Assembly: GCF_018613415.1 (NCBI RefSeq)
Contig: NZ_JAGGQG010000002.1
Coordinates: 1,087,908 to 1,151,907, forward strand
Origin: Bacillus sp. ISL-18
GTDB lineage: Bacteria; Bacillota; Bacilli; Bacillales; Cytobacillaceae
Length of the DNA: 64,000 bases
Reading direction: 5' to 3'
The position numbers and the translations under genes were made by a program. Positions within the stretch are counted from its first letter, which is position 1. The number at the start of each line of letters is the position of its first letter. Shown here in pieces: positions 44,368-52,242 of the stretch. The notes below the pieces were generated by a model, which ran no database searches, was not told where the DNA came from, and saw only the letters and a list, made by a program, of their open reading frames with translations.

Positions 44368-44752
44368 GGTCAATTAGAGAGCGGTTCATTGCCCGAAGAA
44401 AGGAAAAAGAGCCCTTCTAGGTCAATGAGAGAGCAGTTCATTGCCCGAAAAAAGGTAGTAGAGCCATTCTGGGTAAATGAGAGAGCGGTTCATTGCCCGA
44501 AAAAAGGTAGTAGAGCCATTCTGGGTTAATGAGTGAGAGGTTCATTGCCCAGAAAAAGGAGATAGAACCCTTCTCGGTCAATGAGAGAGTGGTTCATTGT
44601 CCGAAAAAAGGAAATAGAGCCCTTCTCGGTCAATGAGAGAGCGGTTCATTACCCAGAAAAGGAAAAGGAATCCTTCTCGGTAAATGAAAGAGCAGTTCAT
44701 AGAACGATACGAAAAATGGCCAACCCAGGGTTAATGAATGACTGGTACACCC
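44368..44752. repeat. tandem array of 52-bp palindrome-bearing repeats (array 2)
   Basis: Seven units with the loop-edge anchor (G/A)GTTCAT at 44383, 44435, 44487, 44539, 44591, 44643 and 44694, so the step is 52 bp (the last 51). A degenerate eighth copy lies near 44744. Each unit has an arm like GGTCAATGA, a 9-nt loop (GAGAGCGGT), an arm like TCATTGCCC, then an A/G-rich spacer. The sequence is unrelated to array 1, but the geometry is the same. It occupies the gap between mmsA and the aminotransferase gene. The short ORFs that run across it change frame every unit and are not believable genes. Confidence 0.92.
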
Positions 44753-44837
44753 TATATATTTAACGGAAAAAACGTTCCCGTTTTCATTATAATCTTAAAC
44801 AAAAGCCTGAAATTTCTAAACAGGAAGGACAATGTCC

Positions 44838-46190
44838 ATGACCAAAAATAAAGCAGAGGTAATGCTCGAAAAAGACCGGCAATATTTATGGCATCATATG
44901 ACCCCCTATAAAGAAAATGCCTCACCAACTGTTGCTGTTGAAGGAAAAGGATCGTGGATTACGGATATCCATGGCAATAAATATCTAGATGCCATGTCAG
45001 GGTTATGGTGTGTGAACGTTGGATACGGAAGAGAAGAGTTAGCACAGGCCGCATATGAACAACTAAAAAGCATGCCCTATTTTCCACTTTCACAAAGTCA
45101 TATTCCGGCCATCAAGCTTGCAGAGAAATTGAACGAGTGGCTAGAAGGAGATTATGTAATTTTTTTCTCGAATAGTGGGTCGGAGGCAAATGAAACCGCC
45201 TTTAAAATGGCGCGTCAGTATCATCAGCAAAATGGAGAACCGACTCGTTATAAATTTATTTCACGTTATCGAGCGTATCATGGGAATTCAATGGGGGCTT
45301 TAGCTGCAACAGGCCAGGCTGTTCGAAAATTTAATTATGAACCACTGGCTCCAGGCTTTATTCATGTCAGCCCGCCGGATCATTATCGCCGTCCAGACGG
45401 GCAAACGATAGAACAATTTAATCTGCAATGCGCACTAGAAATAGAAAAAACCATCATTTGGGAAGGCAAGGAATCGATTGCTGCGGTCATTATGGAACCA
45501 GCTATTACTGGTGGAGGTATTCTAGTTCCGGAGCCAATTTATATGGAAAAGGTAAAGGAAATCTGCCAAAAGTATGGCATCCTCTTCATTATTGATGAGG
45601 TCATTTGCGGCTTTGGACGAACTGGGAAAAAATTTGGTCACATGCATTTTGACATCAAACCTGATATAGTCACCATGGCGAAGGGGCTAACCAGCGGGTA
45701 TCTTCCTTTATCGGCTACTGCCGTTCGTCGTGAGTTATACGACAAATTCAAGAGTTCCGATGAATATGGTTTTTTCAGACATGTAAATACCTTTGGTGGA
45801 AACCCGGCAGCATGCGCAGTCGCTTTAAAGAATATCGAAATCTACGAAAAAGAAAACTTAGTGGAGCGTGCTCAACAATTAGGTAAACAGTTGAGACAAG
45901 AACTGAATGAACTCATGGATCATCCACTTGTTGGTGATATCCGTAGTTTTGGTTTCCTGCTTGGAATAGAACTGGTTGAAAATAAACAAACGAAGGAACC
46001 CGTCTCGCCTGCGAAAATTGATCAAATCATTGCTGAATGTAAAAGCAAGGGATTGATTATTGGTAAGAATGGGGCTACAGTTGCGGGGTTTAATAATATA
46101 CTTACGCTATCTCCACCATTATCCTCAACAGATCAAGATTTGGCGTTTATTGTAATAACGTTAAAAGAAGTTTTCAGGAAAATCCTATAA
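44838..46190 (+). CDS. class III omega-aminotransferase, probable beta-alanine:pyruvate type
   Basis: A 450-aa PLP enzyme of the class III aminotransferase family. N-terminal substrate block KYLDAMSGLWCVNVGYGR, PLP phosphate loop FSNSGSEANETAFK, IIDEVICGFGRTG with the PLP-pyridine Asp, and the Schiff-base Lys in TMAKGLTSGYLPLSA. By context it takes the amino group of beta-alanine to pyruvate, giving malonate semialdehyde and L-alanine. Those products are handled by mmsA and ald upstream. ATG 44838 is preferred (AGGAAGG 9 nt upstream); ATG 44832 is also possible. Confidence 0.9.
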   Translation: MTKNKAEVMLEKDRQYLWHHMTPYKENASPTVAVEGKGSWITDIHGNKYLDAMSGLWCVNVGYGREELAQAAYEQLKSMPYFPLSQSHIPAIKLAEKLNEWLEGDYVIFFSNSGSEANETAFKMARQYHQQNGEPTRYKFISRYRAYHGNSMGALAATGQAVRKFNYEPLAPGFIHVSPPDHYRRPDGQTIEQFNLQCALEIEKTIIWEGKESIAAVIMEPAITGGGILVPEPIYMEKVKEICQKYGILFIIDEVICGFGRTGKKFGHMHFDIKPDIVTMAKGLTSGYLPLSATAVRRELYDKFKSSDEYGFFRHVNTFGGNPAACAVALKNIEIYEKENLVERAQQLGKQLRQELNELMDHPLVGDIRSFGFLLGIELVENKQTKEPVSPAKIDQIIAECKSKGLIIGKNGATVAGFNNILTLSPPLSSTDQDLAFIVITLKEVFRKIL

Positions 46191-46249
46191 GTAAAAAACG
46201 AAAACAGCTGCTTGCTCAGAATGGTTCAATTAAATAGGATTTTCCACTA

Positions 46250-46287
46250 CCTGTATAGAATTAATTCTATACGGGTTTATTTTTGGG
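46250..46287 (+). terminator. terminator of the pyrimidine degradation cluster
   Basis: CCTGTATAGAA (46250-46260) / TTCTATACGGG (46265-46275), 4-nt loop, one mismatch, then TTTATTTTT. Confidence 0.75.
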
Positions 46288-46353
46288 TGAATTTATTTAT
46301 TAATTTAAATCTTTTTGTTTCTTATTAACAAAAAAGTATAAGGAGTGGTCATT

Positions 46354-48288
46354 ATGACGAACATTAATGAGTTAATACTATCAGATACCTTCATTCTTAA
46401 TGCACAAAGGTCAGATTCCACTTTTTCAAACATTATTCACCAATCATTAATACGATCAAGAGAAAACAAAATCGATCCCAATCGAAAAAAAGGTAAGGTT
46501 AATAAAGAACTGTGGCAAAGAAGTGTACTACATAATAAGGAGTTAATTCATACCACACTGCCATTAATGAAGGATATATTTCAATTAGTTGCAGGTACAG
46601 GGTTCATGGTGGTAATTTGTGATAAAAATGGATTATTACTGAAAACAATTGGGGATGAAGACACTCTGCAAAAGGCTCGAGAAATCTCTTTTATTGAAGG
46701 TGCTGATTGGAGTGAAGAATCCGTTGGCACTAATGCAATCGGTACATGTATTAAAGAACAAATCCCCCTTCAAGTATTCCATGATGAGCATTACATGAAA
46801 ATTTGCCAGGAATGGACTTGTTCAGCTTCACCGATTTTCGGTAATGATGGAAAATTATTGGGTGTCTTAAACGTTTCAGGTCCGTATGAGAAAGTACATC
46901 AACATACGCTGGGAATGGTGGTTTCCACTGCAAGGGCCGTAGAAAATTTGATGAAATTGCAAGATAAGATTAAAAGAAATGAATTAATGAAGAGTTACCT
47001 AGAAGCAACCATGAATACACTTACCTCAGGCATTATCCTCGTAAACCATCAGGGAGAAATCATACAGGCTAATAAAACCTTGCTCGATATGCTTCAGCTA
47101 GAAGAGGATATAATCGATAAAAAAATTTATGAGCTGTTTATGAACCAAATTTTCCAGGATGGTAACTATGCGATAAAAATAAAAGATAAAGATATCCACT
47201 TAAAATTAAAAAGAGGTAATTCAAAGCATGTAGTGTTAAATAGTCAATCTGTCTATCAAGGAGAGAAACAGATAGGATCTCTGCTAACTTTACAGGAAAT
47301 TCAAAAAGTTCGGCAAATGGTTAACCGTTTTACTGGAAACCGAGCCAATATTACTTTTAAGGAAATAATTGGTGAAAGTGAGTTATTTTTAACTAGTCTA
47401 AGAGAAGCCAAGTCCGCTTCTAATTCACCATCAAATGTTTTGCTTTTAGGTGAAAGCGGGACGGGGAAAGACTTGTTTGCCCAGGCAATCCACAATGAAA
47501 GTGATCGTCGTAATATGCCTTTCATTGCCATAAATTGCGGAGCTATTCCCAGGGATTTACTAGGAAGCGAATTATTTGGTTACGTAGATGGGGCCTTTAC
47601 TGGTGCAAGAAAAGGTGGTAGTTCAGGAAAGTTCGAGCTGGCCGATGGTGGAACCATTTTTCTTGATGAAATCGGAGAAATGTCGTTAGATATGCAAGTC
47701 TTGCTTTTAAGAGTTCTTCAAAACCGGGAAATTAATAGAATTGGGGACCATAAGGTAATTCCTGTAGATGTAAGAATTATTGCTGCTACTAATAAAAATT
47801 TGAAAGAAGAGGTTCGGAAAGGGAATTTTCGAGAAGATCTTTATTTTCGCCTTAATGTCCTCCCTATTCATATCCCAGGTTTACGTTTTCGGGAAGAGGA
47901 TATCTCGCTACTAGCCTCTCATTTTGTCAAACATTATAATCAAAAAATCCCTAAACAGATCGAAACCATTTCACCGTCCTACATGAAGGCAATTGAAAAA
48001 TATAACTGGCCTGGAAATGTCCGCGAACTACAAAATGTAATTGAAAGATCCCTGAATCGGTGTACTACAGAGGTTCTCTCTATAGAGTGTCTGCCTGATG
48101 AAATCAAGACCGTTAATATTGACACACCATCTGACCAAAATCTTGAAAGTAAAAAAGACGTTCTGCAAAAACAGGCTTTACTTGAAGTGTTAATGAATTG
48201 TGACTATAACTATAGTAAAGCTGCGAAGAAATTAAACATATCAAGAAGCACCTTATACAGAAGGCTAGAACGTTTCAGCCTGAGATAG
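46354..48288 (+). CDS. acoR: sigma-54-dependent acetoin regulator AcoR
   Basis: A 644-aa enhancer-binding activator. The N-terminal GAF region contains ADWSEESVGTNAIGT. A PAS-like segment is near residues 205-320. The AAA+ domain has Walker A GESGTGKD, the sigma-54 contact loop GAFTGA, and Walker B GGTIFLDEIGEM. A Fis-type HTH (YNYSKAAKKLNISRSTLYRRL) ends the protein. Start is ATG 46354 with AAGGAGTGG. It lies directly upstream of acoABC and a sigma-54 promoter, as in other bacilli, and would activate them when acetoin is present. Confidence 0.94.
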   Translation: MTNINELILSDTFILNAQRSDSTFSNIIHQSLIRSRENKIDPNRKKGKVNKELWQRSVLHNKELIHTTLPLMKDIFQLVAGTGFMVVICDKNGLLLKTIGDEDTLQKAREISFIEGADWSEESVGTNAIGTCIKEQIPLQVFHDEHYMKICQEWTCSASPIFGNDGKLLGVLNVSGPYEKVHQHTLGMVVSTARAVENLMKLQDKIKRNELMKSYLEATMNTLTSGIILVNHQGEIIQANKTLLDMLQLEEDIIDKKIYELFMNQIFQDGNYAIKIKDKDIHLKLKRGNSKHVVLNSQSVYQGEKQIGSLLTLQEIQKVRQMVNRFTGNRANITFKEIIGESELFLTSLREAKSASNSPSNVLLLGESGTGKDLFAQAIHNESDRRNMPFIAINCGAIPRDLLGSELFGYVDGAFTGARKGGSSGKFELADGGTIFLDEIGEMSLDMQVLLLRVLQNREINRIGDHKVIPVDVRIIAATNKNLKEEVRKGNFREDLYFRLNVLPIHIPGLRFREEDISLLASHFVKHYNQKIPKQIETISPSYMKAIEKYNWPGNVRELQNVIERSLNRCTTEVLSIECLPDEIKTVNIDTPSDQNLESKKDVLQKQALLEVLMNCDYNYSKAAKKLNISRSTLYRRLERFSLR

Positions 48289-48360
48289 AAGTGTCTCGTT
48301 TTGTGTCAGTGTATCAAATTAAATGATACACTTTGATACAAAATGGGACACTTTTATTTA
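48289..48360 (+). terminator. long imperfect palindrome after acoR, terminator and possible AcoR site
   Basis: AGTGTATCA (48308-48316) and TGATACACT (48324-48332) form a perfect core. Flanks GTGTC/GACAC and TTTTGT/ACAAAA extend it to about 62 nt, followed by TTTTATTTAA. It can terminate acoR. The repeated GTATCA/TGATAC elements lie about 155-200 bp before the sigma-54 promoter, so it could also be an upstream activator site. Confidence 0.6.
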
Positions 48361-48471
48361 ATCATTACCATTCAAAAGTTTATTTTACGGTTAGGGGCAT
48401 TATAAAAAAAGTAGTTTTAACTATATTTTACAAGTGCTTAAGGCATTTCCTATTAATTTTTTTTCTACTAA

Positions 48472-48485
48472 TGAAAACGCTGCCA
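48472..48485 (+). promoter_or_regulatory. cre site (CcpA operator) of acoABC
   Basis: TGAAAACGCTGCCA matches 13 of 14 positions of TGWAANCGNTNWCA. It ends 3 nt before the sigma-54 -24 element, so CcpA binding would interfere with the promoter under glucose. Confidence 0.65.
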
Positions 48486-48488
48486 AAA

Positions 48489-48505
48489 TTGGCATGGTTC
48501 TTGCA
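48489..48505 (+). promoter_or_regulatory. sigma-54 (SigL) -24/-12 promoter of acoABC
   Basis: TTGGCATGGTTCTTGCA, with GG at 48491-48492 and GC at 48503-48504 separated by exactly 10 nt. This is close to the consensus TTGGCAC-N5-TTGCW. It matches the AcoR dependence expected for acetoin dehydrogenase genes. Confidence 0.85.
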
Positions 48506-48549
48506 ACTAAAGGAAAGTGAGCATTTATTTAACAAAAGGAGGATCTATC

Positions 48550-49539
48550 ATGTCAATCCCTAAGGAAAAGTTGCTTTGGATGTATGAAACAATGGTGAAA
48601 AGCCGCTATTACGAGGAGATGCTTGTCGAGGCTTATGCTGATGGGAAAAAACCGGTTTTTAATATCGGGGCGGGCCCTGTTCCTGGAGAAATGCACCTTT
48701 CTAATGGTCAGGAACCAGCAGCTGTCGGAATCTGTGCCCATTTGACAAAAGATGATACCGTTGCTTCACCGCACCGTCCTCACCATCATGCAATTGCTAA
48801 AGGTGTGAATTTAAACCGTATGACTGCTGAGATCTTTGGGAAAGAGACAGGTCTTGGAAAAGGGAAAGGCGGTCATATGCATTTATTTGACCCAGAAGTG
48901 AAATTTTCATGTGGCGGTATAGTTGCTGCCGGAATACCCCAAGCGGCAGGAGCAGCACTTGCGGCAAAGCAAAAAGGGGAAGACTGGGTAGCTGTTGCTT
49001 TTATCGGTGAAGGAGCAGCGAATGCGGGTGCCTTTCATGAAACACTTAATATGGCAGCGCTCTGGAAACTTCCACTAATAGTTGTTGTAGAAAATAATTC
49101 TTGGGGTATTTCTGTTCCAAAGACAGCTTCAACGGCCATTGCTTCGAATGATAAGAGAGCAGCAGGCTACGACAATACAGTGGGTTACCATGTAAAAGAT
49201 AATGATCCTCTTGAAATGTACCGCGTTTCCCAACAAGCAGTGGAAAGAGCACGGCGTGGAGAAGGACCTTCTATTATTGAAATCGAAACATATCGGTTTT
49301 TAGGCCACTTCCAAGGAGATCCTGAATTGTACCGTGAAAAAGAAGAAGTTCCATCTTTACGTGAAAGAGATCCAATTGATAGATTAAGAAGTCACATCTT
49401 TTCTAAAGGAATCGCCTCCGAAAATGATATAAATCTGCTAGAGAACAAGGCAAAAAGTGAGGTGGATTCAGCTTTCCAATTTGCTAGGGAAAGTGAGTAT
49501 CCTCGTCCAGAAGCCGCACTTGAAGATGTATTTTGTTAA
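48550..49539 (+). CDS. acoA: acetoin dehydrogenase E1 alpha subunit
   Basis: A 329-aa thiamine-diphosphate-dependent E1 alpha chain. The TPP/Mg motif is GEGAANAGAFHETLNMAALWKLPLIVVVENN, and the phosphorylation-loop-like region YRFLGHFQGDPELYR follows. With AcoB it cleaves acetoin to acetaldehyde and a hydroxyethyl-TPP passed to the E2 lipoyl arm. The start is ATG 48550 behind AGGAGG; an upstream in-frame ATG (48517) lies between promoter and RBS and is not used. Confidence 0.93.
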   Translation: MSIPKEKLLWMYETMVKSRYYEEMLVEAYADGKKPVFNIGAGPVPGEMHLSNGQEPAAVGICAHLTKDDTVASPHRPHHHAIAKGVNLNRMTAEIFGKETGLGKGKGGHMHLFDPEVKFSCGGIVAAGIPQAAGAALAAKQKGEDWVAVAFIGEGAANAGAFHETLNMAALWKLPLIVVVENNSWGISVPKTASTAIASNDKRAAGYDNTVGYHVKDNDPLEMYRVSQQAVERARRGEGPSIIEIETYRFLGHFQGDPELYREKEEVPSLRERDPIDRLRSHIFSKGIASENDINLLENKAKSEVDSAFQFARESEYPRPEAALEDVFC

Positions 49540-49563
49540 TTTACTAGATGGGAGATGAATGAG

Positions 49564-50580
49564 ATGCAAACAACTAAACGTATGCTCACAGGGAACAAAG
49601 CGTTAGCAGAAGCGATTGCTCAAGAGATGGAAAGAGATTCAGGTGTATTTGTCCTGGGTGAGGATGTTGGAAAATATGGCGGTATATTTGGAGCTACCCA
49701 AGGATTGATTGAGAAATTTGGCGATAAACGAGTGCTGGATACACCAATTTCCGAGACTGCCTTTATCGGTGCAGCCATTGGCGCTGCGGCAGAAGGTATG
49801 AGACCAGTTGTTGAACTTATGTTTGTTGATTTCTTTGGTGTGTGCATGGATCAAATTTATAACCATATGGCAAAAATTCCTTATATGTCAGGCGGGGCGG
49901 TCAAATTGCCAATGGTCTTAATGACGGGCGTTGGCGGTGGGTACAGTGATGCTGCACAGCATTCACAAACCCTTTATGGAACCTTTGCCCATTTACCTGG
50001 AATGAAAGTAGTTGCACCATCTACTCCATATGACCTCAAAGGAATGATGACGTCAGCGATTCGAGACGATAACCCAGTCGTGTTTATGTTCCATAAAACA
50101 TTGCAAGGGTTAGGCTGGATGGATCAGATTGATGAGTCGGTGGGGGAAGTACCGGAAGAGTCTTATACCGTTCCGCTTGGAAAAGCAAAAGTGGTACGGG
50201 AAGGAGCGGATGTAACGATTGTAGGTATACAGATGATGACCCACCAAGCAGTTGCCGCTGCAAAAATGCTGGAAAGTCAGGGGATCAGCGCGGAGGTAAT
50301 TGATATCCGTTCGCTTGTCCCGCTTGATAAAGAAACCATTTTAAATTCTGTTCGCAAAACACATCGCTTAGTGGTAGTGGACGAAGATTATCTGTCGTTT
50401 GGGTTTACTTCTGAAATTGCTGCAATCGTTGCTGAAGAAGCGCTCTATGAATTGGAAGCTCCCATCAAGAGGCTTGCAATTCCCAATGTACCAATCCCAT
50501 ATAGCCGTGATCTCGAAAAATATGTGGTACCAAACGCACAAAGTATTGCCGAGGCAGTCATTCAATTAATGGAAGAATAG
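49564..50580 (+). CDS. acoB: acetoin dehydrogenase E1 beta subunit
   Basis: A 338-aa transketolase-like E1 beta chain. GEDVGKYGGIFGATQGL, RVLDTPISETAFIGAAIGAA, ELMFVDFFGVCMDQI and the C-terminal transketolase domain DIRSLVPLDKETI are typical of 2-oxo acid/acetoin dehydrogenases. I prefer ATG 49564 with GGAG 9 nt upstream; ATG 49555 overlaps the RBS. It lies 24 bp after acoA. Confidence 0.92.
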   Translation: MQTTKRMLTGNKALAEAIAQEMERDSGVFVLGEDVGKYGGIFGATQGLIEKFGDKRVLDTPISETAFIGAAIGAAAEGMRPVVELMFVDFFGVCMDQIYNHMAKIPYMSGGAVKLPMVLMTGVGGGYSDAAQHSQTLYGTFAHLPGMKVVAPSTPYDLKGMMTSAIRDDNPVVFMFHKTLQGLGWMDQIDESVGEVPEESYTVPLGKAKVVREGADVTIVGIQMMTHQAVAAAKMLESQGISAEVIDIRSLVPLDKETILNSVRKTHRLVVVDEDYLSFGFTSEIAAIVAEEALYELEAPIKRLAIPNVPIPYSRDLEKYVVPNAQSIAEAVIQLMEE

Positions 50581-50597
50581 AAGTTTGATTTTAGCAG

Positions 50598-50630
50598 GCG
50601 GCTGTTCGGGATCAGAATAGCCGCTTTCTT
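50598..50630 (+). promoter_or_regulatory. intercistronic hairpin between acoB and acoC
   Basis: GCGGCTGTTC (50598-50607) / GAATAGCCGC (50615-50624), 10-bp stem with one G-U pair, 7-nt loop, then TTTCTT. It resembles a weak terminator and could lower E2 relative to E1 expression. Confidence 0.5.
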
Positions 50631-50654
50631 ATGATTTTATTAGGAGGAATTGAA

Positions 50655-52052
50655 ATGCAAGACACAAAAAGCTTACGTGAGATTAAATTACCTCGTCTGT
50701 CTGATGCTGATGAAGAAAGTCTTATTACCTTTTGGCATAAATCAGAAGGGGAATTTGTAAAAAAAGGGGAGGTTCTGGTTGAGGTTCAGACCGAAAAGGC
50801 TGTTTCGGAAATTGAATCCGATACGGATGGTGTCATTGTTACCATCCATAAAAAAAGAGGGGAAGTGATATCAGTCGGTGATGCCCTCGTTAGCATAGCG
50901 GAAGAAGATGGAGATACATCTAATTCTTTAAAAAAACAATCCAGCTCCACTTCTATAGAAATTAATAATGAAAACCAGCAAACTCAGAAATCATTTGTAA
51001 AAGCATCCCCAAGAGTACGTAAAATGGCAAAAGATTTAGGTGTTGATTTAGCTGCTATTTCTGGATCAGGTAAAAAGGGAGAAGTATCGGTTGAAGATGT
51101 ACAAAAAGCGGCAAACGAACAGCTTTGTAATGAAAGGCCTCACGTAAATCCTTTAAGTGAAAAACCAAGGGTAATTGCATCCCCTTCTGTTAGAAAGCTA
51201 GCCAGGGAGAAAGGGATAGATCTTGAAGAATTACATGGAAAGGTAAATCGGAAAATTCATCGTGAAGATATTTTAAGTTTAGCCGGAGAACAGGAGGTGG
51301 TGAAGGAAGAAAATGCCCCTGCTGAGGAAATGGCATCAGAGACCCTACATGAAGTTGAAATAGTAAAACTTGGGGGGATTCGTAAAGCAATTGCTAAAGC
51401 AATGACACATGCACAACAAACGATTCCTCATGTCACCCATTTTGCGGAGGCGGATGTAACAGCGTTGGTGCTTCATAGAGACAGGCTAAAAGAAATCGCG
51501 AAGTCAAAGCAAATTAAACTAACATTCCTTCCATATGTCATAAAGGCCCTGATAAGTGCTTTAAAAGGTTTTAAAGAATTAAATGCATTCATAGATGAAG
51601 CGGAAGAGAAAATCTATTATAAAAAGTATTATAATATTGGAATCGCTGTTCAAACAACTAATGGTCTAATTGTCCCTGTTATTAAGAATGCAGACCAGAA
51701 AAATATCTCGGGACTCGCAAAAGAAATCGAATTACTGACAAATACTGCTAGAGAAAACAAATTAACGATGGAGCAAATAAAAGATGGTACTTGTACGATT
51801 TCAAACATAGGCTCGGCTGGTGGACAATGGTTTACACCGATTATAAACCATCCTGAAACCTCCATCCTGGGATTTGGTGAAATTATTGAAAAACCGGTCG
51901 TTAAAAATGGTGAAATTACAATTGGAAAGACACTCCCTCTTTCCCTCAGCTATGACCATCGCGTCATTGATGGGGTCATCGCCCAAAATGCATTAAACCA
52001 CATAAAAAAATTAGTAGAGGACCCTGAACTTCTTTTATTGGAATTAGAATGA
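50655..52052 (+). CDS. acoC: acetoin dehydrogenase E2 (dihydrolipoamide acetyltransferase) with two E3-binding domains
   Basis: A 465-aa acyltransferase. An N-terminal lipoyl domain has the lipoylated Lys in VQTEKAV (Lys48). Two successive peripheral subunit-binding domains follow, KASPRVRKMAKDLGVDLAAI (about 116-152) and ASPSVRKLAREKGIDLEELH (about 174-210). The catalytic domain (about 234-465) ends with the active-site motif YDHRVIDG. One binding domain is usual; I recall B. subtilis AcoC as about 65 residues shorter. No acoL (E3) follows, so dihydrolipoamide dehydrogenase must come from elsewhere. Start at ATG 50655 behind TAGGAGG. Confidence 0.92.
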   Translation: MQDTKSLREIKLPRLSDADEESLITFWHKSEGEFVKKGEVLVEVQTEKAVSEIESDTDGVIVTIHKKRGEVISVGDALVSIAEEDGDTSNSLKKQSSSTSIEINNENQQTQKSFVKASPRVRKMAKDLGVDLAAISGSGKKGEVSVEDVQKAANEQLCNERPHVNPLSEKPRVIASPSVRKLAREKGIDLEELHGKVNRKIHREDILSLAGEQEVVKEENAPAEEMASETLHEVEIVKLGGIRKAIAKAMTHAQQTIPHVTHFAEADVTALVLHRDRLKEIAKSKQIKLTFLPYVIKALISALKGFKELNAFIDEAEEKIYYKKYYNIGIAVQTTNGLIVPVIKNADQKNISGLAKEIELLTNTARENKLTMEQIKDGTCTISNIGSAGGQWFTPIINHPETSILGFGEIIEKPVVKNGEITIGKTLPLSLSYDHRVIDGVIAQNALNHIKKLVEDPELLLLELE

Positions 52053-52068
52053 AATAATCTTAAATATG

Positions 52069-52100
52069 AAAAGACTTAACCCCCGTGGTTAAGTCTTTTG
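52069..52100 (+). terminator. terminator of acoABC
   Basis: AAAAGACTTAACC (52069-52081) / GGTTAAGTCTTTT (52087-52099), perfect 13-bp stem, 5-nt loop. Confidence 0.85.
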
Positions 52101-52242
52101 CGTATAGTAACGTTATTCTATTAAACGTCAGCGATATATCCTTTCCTTAATATTTTTTCCATCGAAACGGATTATCCTTTTAATCCGTTTGTTTCGATAG
52201 ATACTAATATGAAGTTGTGGAATCCATCATGGACAAACCTAT

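Noticed and set aside
44323-44763. Two ORFs of 60-68 codons across array 2
   Set aside because: 52 is not divisible by 3, so each repeat shifts frame; the peptides (VNERAVH and variants) are by-products of the repeat. No RBS is present.
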